A stretch of DNA of 64,000 nucleotides from Anopheles merus (lineage: Eukaryota > Arthropoda > Insecta > Diptera > Culicidae): the NCBI RefSeq assembly GCF_017562075.2, contig NC_054083.1:2946773-3010772 (forward strand), written 5' to 3'. This document shows positions 57,327 to 64,000 of the stretch, one piece after another. Position 1 is the stretch's first letter. Each line of letters starts with the position of its first letter. The notes under the pieces were generated by a model, which was not told where the DNA came from, did not search any database, and saw nothing but the letters and a program-made list of their open reading frames with translations. The position numbers were made by a program, and so were the translations under genes.

Positions 57327-58049
57327 CAGGGTGTTCGAGATAAATTTGACAGTTTCTGAGGGAATAGGAAAGGAATTTTTATCAAATTTATGTTAAATAT
57401 TTTAAAAAAAATGTTTCTACAAAGTTTAGCTTACCATGTTTGCCGCATTTTTTATTCGAAGTACCCCCCCCTCCGCGTCGATGGCCGCCTGCACCCGCTT
57501 CCGGAATCGCGCGCATTCCCGGACAACTATGTCTCTGGGGATGGCCGCAAACACGGCATTTATTCTGGCCATCAGCTCCGCTTTGGTATTGCAGTACGCC
57601 CTGTTGGTGTCCCACTCAACTGTGCCCCACACAAAGTAATCCATATGATTAAGGTCAGGGGAGCTGGGTGGCCAAACGTCGGTGCTGGTGTATCGGTCGA
57701 AATTGGCAGTGAGCCATTGGCGAGTTTTTGCGGCCGTATGGCATGGTGCAGCATCCTGCTGCCAAACGTACGGCCGCCCATTGTCCACCGTATTGTTTTT
57801 ACGGTGTTCAGCGAACACATCGCCGCCTTACGAATTTCGGCATTCGTATGGCCGGCACGAACCATCACAACACACGTTACGCGCTTGTACAATTCGGACG
57901 GGTTCCACATATTTACGGAGCTAGACATTTTTTACACTTGTTCGCACAACTTTTGGCAATCGAATGACATATCAATCATTTCGATACGTCAACTCAACCC
58001 TGAGATATAAACCCAAAGGCAAGGTGTCAAATTTATCTCGAACACCCTG
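57327..58049 (-). mobile_element. Deleted mariner-type element (723 bp) at the outer palindrome edge
   Basis: Perfect 25-bp inverted ends starting CAGGGTGTTCGAGATAAATT, with TA at 57325-57326 and 58050-58051. Full elements of this type are about 1.3 kb, so the middle is missing. The insertion site is within 3 bp of the place where arm homology ends (57323). Confidence 0.92.
57426..57928 (-). pseudogene. Mariner-type transposase remnant
   Basis: The N-terminal part, from 57928, has a helix-turn-helix-like start (SELYKRVTCVVMVRAGHT). It joins, in another frame, a C-terminal catalytic part (57818-57426) with VWQQDAAPCHTA and WPPSSPDLNHMDYFVWG. The spacing from the Asp of QQD to that of HMD is 37 residues, so this is a D37D-type catalytic domain. 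The first catalytic Asp is deleted. The copy cannot make transposase. Confidence 0.85.
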
Positions 58050-58087
58050 TATGTCCCGCCAAAATCGCTCCGAGCTAGATCGTTACT

Positions 58088-58452
58088 CCCCGCCATGCAA
58101 TTGACAGCGATTTGCGAGGGCGTGCGAGGGCTCGCACGCCATACAAGTTCACAGCCCCACAGCCCTCGCATTAAAGAGCTTGCGAGCCTTGGTAGTTTTT
58201 TTCACTCCTAGTTTTAGCAGTTATAATTATAGCAACACGAGATCAGGTATAACAGTGCAAATTGTAGCACACTAAATAACTAAATTCAGACATTTTATTT
58301 TGCAAAAATCCACAAAAATAGAAACAGTGATCTTTTAGACGAATTACACGGCAAAAAAAATTATTAATAAATAAAATATAAATAATATTTAAAATACCAT
58401 AAGATTAGGAGCATATAATATTACTTGCAACCCTCGCAATGTTTGACGGGTC
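58088..58452 (+). repeat. Repeat family with GCGAGGG/CCCTCGC ends, copy 1
   Basis: It starts CCCCGCCATGCAATTGACAG and ends near CCCTCGCAATGTTTGACGGG. Copies 2 (60578-61030) and 3 (61150-61385) share the inner sequence AGTTTTAGCAGTTATAAT or AATCCACAAAAA. The class is unclear, probably a non-autonomous DNA element. Confidence 0.65.
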
Positions 58453-58764
58453 GACGTGGAGGAACGTCACACTCGCTTTGGCTCCTCTGATTCGTTGATC
58501 CGTATGTGCCGTAAGTTTAATGTCATTTGTGATCGTCATCAACCAGACACGTCGTGAGCGCGTTTTCAAAGAATATTCGTGTCGTGTGACCGTCTACGTG
58601 TTAACTATTTTAATGTAAGACTAACAGTGACAAAAACGATAAGTAAACCTAAACTAAATCATGTATGTTTGTTATATTATGTAATGTATATAACCTAGTT
58701 TTGCTTCAAGAGGGCCACTAGCGGTCCATTGAATATTAATAAATAAAAAACAAAATAACAATTA
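58453..58764. other. Non-coding DNA between repeats
   Basis: No gene is supported. It ends in an AATAAATAAAAAACAAAATAA A-rich tail just before the next element, so it may be the 3' end of a retroposon. Confidence 0.4.
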
Positions 58765-59148
58765 CAGGCGTCCCCCGAGTTACGACCCCCTCGAGTTACG
58801 ACGATTCGCAGATACGACGATTTTGATTTTGACAGTTGAAAGTTGTCATTGACAAGAAATTGATGTATTTTTTTGAATATCTGGGCTGATAACCGTTATA
58901 TACACTTTTCCAAGGATTCGACAATTACCCTATATTGCATATCTATATTGTGTACGGTTTTTTAAATATAATTATTACATTATCGAACATTATTTTAAAT
59001 AAAATACACTATATCATAAATTCCAATTCTTCAACTTCGGCTATAAAATTTATATTCATAGATATTCGACATACGACTTTTTCGACTTACGCCTTGCTTT
59101 GAGACATTTTTTCGGTCCCAAATACAGTTGTATCTCGGGGGACACCTG
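58765..59148. mobile_element. Second pogo/Tigger-like MITE family (384 bp)
   Basis: Ends CAGGCGTCCCCCGAGTTACG and CAGGTGTCCCCCGAGATACA (as inverted), with TA at 58763-58764 and 59149-59150. The termini are related to, but distinct from, copies A-C. Confidence 0.85.
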
Positions 59149-59150
59149 TA

Positions 59151-59707
59151 ATAAACAAAATCTTATAAAAATTCGATTAAAAATTATTGTTTTCGAAAGA
59201 TGCCTTTTGAATGAAAAACATATACATTTTACTATCAAACAATGTATTACTTTTTTCTTGTTAGCATTGTGATATTCAGCTTAGGATGGATATAAACACA
59301 GCACACAGAGAAATAGCTTTCTTCACGTCTACTCGCGAAGCCGTTCCGGGTCAAAGCGACCGCGTGTTTATTGAATCGTCAACAAGACCATACACGAATG
59401 TAAAAGAAACGCAATAAACTGCGCTCTAACAACTTGCCTGTTGGTTGGAAATTCTTCCACTTAGTATATTATTCACTTAGTACATTGATTCGCACCTTAA
59501 CTCTTTACTCGGAAACTAGATAAAAAAACGGGGATAAAAAGGCAGTCAAAAGCCGCCTGGTAGTTCTTATGTGGAAGGTAGCTCCTCCCTCCGTACTATG
59601 GGTGAAAGGATAAATAGAAGTAACTAAGACGCGATCATACTTTTTCTACAATCGCGTCATCAGACAAGCTTTTGTGAAAGATAAAACGTTTACACATCTT
59701 GATTTTT
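59151..59707. other. Intergenic DNA downstream of the nrf-6-like gene
   Basis: No supported ORF. AT-rich with a TGTTAGCATTGTG segment near 59258 that could be old LTR sequence; not confirmed. Confidence 0.4.
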
Positions 59708-62276
59708 TTACTTTTTAGCTGTCTCGTTTCTCGTTATTTGTTTAAGAAACAAGTTGAATGGGAGCTCAATAAATATATGTAACATAAACGCTACACAGAA
59801 TGTAATGTTAACTATGGCAGCTGTAAAGAGAATCTATGATGGTAAAAAAAAATACAATCAATTAATAATATCCTTGTTGATCAATACAGCAAAACTTACA
59901 ATTGTAAAACTTTCGTACACTATTGGATATGTGATGTGTTTATATACAGCATAAATTATACCATATTGTACAAGGTATATGCTATAGCTCAGTTTAGATC
60001 CAACTAATAATATAGGATGTTGCAGGAAATTTACTAATAAGGAATGCTTTTCCTGGAAAGCCATATAAACCAGAAGTACAGACGGAAATATACCCCATGC
60101 ACTTTTCAACAATGATCCGTATATAGCTAAGGAAAGTGAAGGTTGGTTTATGTGATCTGAAGGCAGCATGATTGTGAGACTGTTTAATAAAATGAACATC
60201 AGAGCAGAAGCTGGCAAAATAAAGTTTAGCTGGAAATATGGAAAAAAAATTATGTAATGAACTGTGACACACAATTTACCATTGCATTACCTTTAAAATA
60301 CTCTTCGCGTTTGGGTTATCTTTTAGGCGGTAATACGTAATGCCTGCAAGCATACCGAAGAAATAGTTACCAGCATTGGTCTCGGAAGGAATGTAAACAT
60401 GTAAATAGTAAGGTAAAGTTCGAATTTCTTGCAGAACATGTCTGAAACAAAAAATATAAATTTATTTGAAGATATTAAAATATCATATTTCAACGTACTC
60501 AATAAATATTTGCCCTCACTCTCGCACCCTCGACCCATCCCCATCCATCCATCTCTCTGTTTCTCAGATTGCGCATACCCCCCGCCATGCAATTGACAGC
60601 GATGTGCGAGGGCGCGCGAGGGCTCGCACGCCATACAAGTTCACCGCCTCAGAGCCCTCGCATTAAAGAGCTTGCGAGCCTTGGTAGTTTTTTCACCCCT
60701 AGTTTTAGCAGTTATAATTATAGCACGCCGAGAGCAGGTATAACATTGCAAATTATAGCTTACTAAACACCTACATTTTGAGATTTAATTTGGCAAAATT
60801 CCACAAAAATTGGAGAAGTAATCTTTTCGGCGAATAACACCTAAAGAACAAAAACTTATGTATGAAAAATAAAGACTATTTTTAAGTATCATAGGATTTC
60901 GAGCAGATGATACCACTCTCAACCCTCGCAATGTTTGACGGGTCATAGGATTTCGAGCAGATGATACCACTCTCAACCCTCGCAATGTTTGACGGGTTGC
61001 GAGGGTTGGGAGTAGTATCATCTGCTGGAAATCTTAAAGTATGTTAATTTTTTTTAAATAAATTTATATTTTTTGCAGTGTAATTTGTCGAAAAAATCAC
61101 TACTTTAATTATTGCAGATGTTTTTCAAAATAAAATAAATCAAATAAAATAAAATTATAATCAAAGCACTCCGAGAGCAAGTGTAACTGTGCAAATTATA
61201 GCAAACTAAAACTAGAAGTTTGACATTTTATTATGAAAAAATCCACAAAAAATTTTAAAAATTGATCTTTTCAACGAATAATACCGTAAAAAAATTTGAA
61301 TAAAAAATAAGGATTAATTAAAAATACCATGAGATTTCGAGCAGATGATACTACTCACAACCCGTTAAACATTGCGAGTGTTATTTGCCATAAAACTTTG
61401 CAAATGTTGGTAATATGAGAATCCTATGACAAATTGAAAACAATCTACTACAGCTATTGCTGTTTTACTTTTTTTTTACGACAAAGATTTAACTTTTATA
61501 ACGTAACTATCATCTCAAAATTAAATGGAAAGATCTGCTAACGATCTGAGTTTTGTATCAAATAATATGGTAAAAACCTGTGCTACTATTTTCAGAGGCA
61601 TTTTGGCCGACGGGGTCTAATGAGTTTGACATTGCTGGTCTAATGCGACCATTACTTGCGCTACATTGTTTATAATACATCGACTTTTTTATTTTAACTA
61701 TTGATAGAAATTTGTGCTGGTATAAATTTATACCATCTTCTTTGTATTATAATAATGAATAAAAAAAACTATACCTTAAAATCATCATTACTGTAGCATC
61801 CAGATGATATCGATAGATGATGCCAATCGGCACAACAAAGGCAGTAATCGTCATGCATATTACAATTGGTTTGAATAATCTTGGAATCCTAATAAACCAA
61901 TACACATAAGATTTATTTAAAATATATTGAGTAAATTTAGAAGCAAGTTTATAAGTTTATATAGATTCTCACCGCATGAGCAACATCAGTATTGTACCAA
62001 GTAGGTACAGCTGAAAATCAGCACCTAAATACCAGGAAAACTGAATACACTGAAAATGAGATTAAAAAGCATAAATAAATTTAATGCAAATTCATACCAT
62101 TTATTTTTAGCTATTATACCGGTTCACTTGGGTTTATATAGTTGTTTATGAAAAATAAATTCGTCCACCAGTTTGTTGTGCAATAATCGCGAAAACGATT
62201 GCCTATAAGACCTTCTTTCATCCGAGGATACCATGATGCATGAAATAAGATCACAAAAAGATACAGTGGAAGTATT
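59708..62276 (-). CDS. nrf-6-like acyltransferase-3 membrane protein, last six exons (5' part not found)
   Basis: Minus-strand exons: 62276-62120, 62049-61973, 61888-61775, 60441-60291, 60229-59900 and 59833-59708, with GT-AG borders and matching phases throughout; TAA at 59710-59708. The pieces read ILPLYLFVILFH, then CTTNWWTNLFFINNY, SWYLGADFQLYLLG, NAGNYFFGMLAGI, HPILLVGSKLSYSIYLVQYG and ELPFNLFLKQ. This is the order of the acyltransferase-3 domain in insect nose-resistant-to-fluoxetine proteins, multi-pass membrane proteins proposed to acylate or move lipophilic compounds. The Cys-rich N-terminal NRF domain and first membrane spans should lie upstream but were not found to 64000, so the gene may be truncated or have a long intron. 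A repeat (60578-61385) sits in the intron between exons 3 and 4. Confidence 0.85.
60578..61030 (+). repeat. GCGAGGG-ended repeat, copy 2, with an internal 54-bp tandem duplication and inverted end
   Basis: The sequence CATAGGATTTCGAGCAGATG through GTTTGACGGGT occurs twice in tandem (about 60890-60998), and is followed at once by its inverted complement (GCGAGGGTTGGGAGTAGTAT). It lies in the long intron of the nrf-6-like gene. Confidence 0.75.
61150..61385 (+). repeat. GCGAGGG-ended repeat, copy 3 (diverged)
   Basis: Shares GAGAGCAAGTGTAAC, ATCCACAAAAA and GATTTCGAGCAGATGATA with copy 2, but lacks the 5' GC-rich end. Confidence 0.6.
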
Positions 62277-63889
62277 CTGAAATGAAAAGAGAAATGTTTG
62301 TTATATTTATAAGTTACCAGTGGGTTTAGTTCATTAATTCGCTACAAGAAAAAGTAGGGGAAAGCGGGGCAAAATGTGCACCATCTATTTAAGCATTATT
62401 TCACTACAAAGATACTTTCCAATGCTAAAAATGTATTCATTAGAGTGTTCTATAAACACCATGTAAGTTTCATAACCCTTACATTACCAATAACCAAGAA
62501 AAATACAAAATAAGTTTAACTAGCATATTAATGTAATTTTTGCCGCTTTGAAATTAGGCGTAAACCAGAGTCACAGGGATTCGTTGAAGTTTTTCATGAT
62601 ATATTTTTAAAGATATGATACTTCTATACAATTTTTATGAACAATGCAAGGCGATTGAACGTGTATTTTTACTAACATAACAAAAAATACACAAAATTTT
62701 CACGTGGGGCAAAATGGGCAGTTACGCTTGGGGCAAAATGGGCAGATACTTTTGACATATGGCACTTGGTGAGGCTATGGTATTGTATTTGTCGCCTCAA
62801 CAATGATGGCAGGCATAGCTTCAAAATATTCGATTTTGTAGATTTAAACGTGTAAAAACTGATAACATATTTGTGGAAGAATTTAAAGGGGTTTCCTGAC
62901 CAGCAAAACAAAAGATAAAACGAAAATACATTTCACGAAACGTGAGCAAAAGCATATACCATTACCTAAGCGCAGTTGTTGTGGCCCATGTTGCCCAAAT
63001 GTTTTGACCCCGCTGCGCAAATTCGAGCAGTTTTCTGCCCACTGCGCAAAGCGACAGGCGAAATCATGGCGTTCGGAGAATTTTATCATGCCTTCCTTTT
63101 CTCTCCAACGGCAAATTTGTCAAGCAGCTCGTCGAGCTACCCGTCCCTGGCTCCGTCTCATACCCCTTGCCTGAACGCGCTGTCGAAGGTTTAGTTGTGT
63201 TGGTGCGCCAGACGGCCAATCGCTGTCAGCCGTCGTCCGTGCTTTTTCCCTCCATAGCGCTATCTCTTTCTCGCGTGTGGTCAATGCGAGTGGTCGAGCT
63301 GTTGTGGCGCTCAAAAAAGCCGTTAACAAACGTTGCAGCGATGAAGTTGCATTTTCACAAATCAAACCAAAAAAGCGCAATGAGTTCAAACGCTGCCACG
63401 TAAAAATCAGGAATCGCCAGCTCACGCGCATCCGAATTCGCATTAACACGTTCATCCCGGCGCTGATTTTCATCATCTTTCCTTTCCGCCGGCATCTAGA
63501 ACGCAAGCTGATTGTGAAACCGGTATACTGGAAAGTTCACTGGGAGTCTCTGGGGCCTGCCATAAAACTGAACATGTAAAGCATTAAGGGGAAGGGAGGG
63601 GGGTGCAAATGGTTCTCCAGCCACGGGGCCCCAACGACCATCTTTCCGGGGGCCCTTGTCGCTAATACTCTGTCCACTTGTAAACATATTGCATACTACA
63701 GACTAGACATCTTCGGCGACCGCCTAATCCGCCTACCGTTACATCCGCCGCTGGTTCATGACGGTGTTTTTTTATTGTACGATGCATCCTTCCCCCTGCC
63801 TGCACCGTATGCATCGGGCAGGAGACAGTGTTACAGTATGAAAGTTGTCCGCTGGATAGGAGCGGTCCCGCGGCACTGTCATCATTCCT
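62277..63889. other. Region upstream of the nrf-6-like exons; no clear gene
   Basis: Expected upstream exons of the nrf-6-like gene were searched for and not recognised. 62352-62750 is a repeat with GGGGAAAGCGGGGCAAAATG at one end and GGGGCAAAATGGGCAG twice near the other (62704, 62730). 62980-63590 is less AT-rich with open frames on both strands, but none has recognisable motifs. Confidence 0.45.
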
Positions 63890-64000
63890 CGCATTTGCAT
63901 GCCCGTCGTGGGTTCTAACCGCGTATGAACCGTTCGCCGTAGCAAGGGCTGACTATCCGGCTACGTGGTATTCAAGTCCTGAAAAGGCCGGCATGATCGC
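63890..64000 (+). mobile_element. SINE head, cut by the window end
   Basis: It contains CATGCCCGTCGTGGGTTCTA, GGGCTGACTATCCGGCTACG and ATTCAAGTCCTGAAAAGGC, matching the order of the head of the SINE family described above in diverged form. Confidence 0.6.

Noticed and set aside
63277..63579. 100-codon plus-strand ORF, Arg/Lys-rich with a hydrophobic stretch
   Set aside because: No recognisable motif, overlapping ORFs on the other strand, and no splice or family evidence; left as non-coding.

Overview
This window is eukaryotic repeat-rich DNA, almost certainly from an insect and most likely a mosquito (Anopheles-like). The evidence is intron-containing genes with GT-AG splice sites, an I-clade non-LTR element, Bel/Pao and Ty3/Gypsy LTR elements, a tRNA-derived SINE resembling the SINE200 type of Anopheles, pogo/Tigger-like, hAT-like and mariner-type short elements, and an insect-type nose-resistant-to-fluoxetine (acyltransferase-3) gene. 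No bacterial genes, rRNA, tRNA genes or CRISPR arrays were seen. The species assignment is an inference.

Layout. 1-1239: the end of an unidentified ORF and AT-rich DNA. 1240-6590: a decayed I-type retrotransposon on the minus strand with a SINE inside its ORF1. 6591-9550: AT-rich DNA with three complete MITEs. 9551-57323: a giant imperfect inverted repeat, with a left arm of about 16.5 kb, a right arm of about 26.5 kb and a 4.7-kb spacer. The spacer holds an apparently intact four-exon transposase gene (EnSpm/CACTA-like, 702 aa) and most of a convergent DUF4806-type ORF. Each arm carries one Ty3/Gypsy element (gcgtc target duplication, 396-bp LTRs), one Bel/Pao element without reverse transcriptase (gtcat target duplication, 239-bp LTRs), SINEs and decayed pieces of the transposase/DUF4806 element. 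The right arm additionally has a 4.27-kb segment in three tandem copies, three MITEs absent from the left arm, a longer (TA)n tract and a microinversion in pol. The left arm has a nonsense codon in Gypsy pol and a 100-bp deletion in Bel gag. These differences account for nearly all of the 9,965-bp difference in arm length. 57327-58049: a deleted mariner-type element abutting the outer end of the right arm. 58050-64000: other short repeats, the last six exons of an nrf-6-like membrane acyltransferase gene (minus strand, 59708-62276), a tandem-motif repeat, and a SINE cut by the window end.

Order of events, read from nesting: transposase/DUF4806 element, then Bel, then Gypsy, then a SINE in the Gypsy 3' UTR, then inverted duplication, then arm-specific insertions and tandem triplication.

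The most novel point is the Gypsy element. Gag and Pol lie in separate ORFs divided by a 313-nt segment with strong splice sites whose removal joins the two frames. Its 2.8-kb leader has a splice donor just after the primer-binding site and eleven copies of a 27-nt dyad motif, recalling the position of the Su(Hw) array in Drosophila gypsy.
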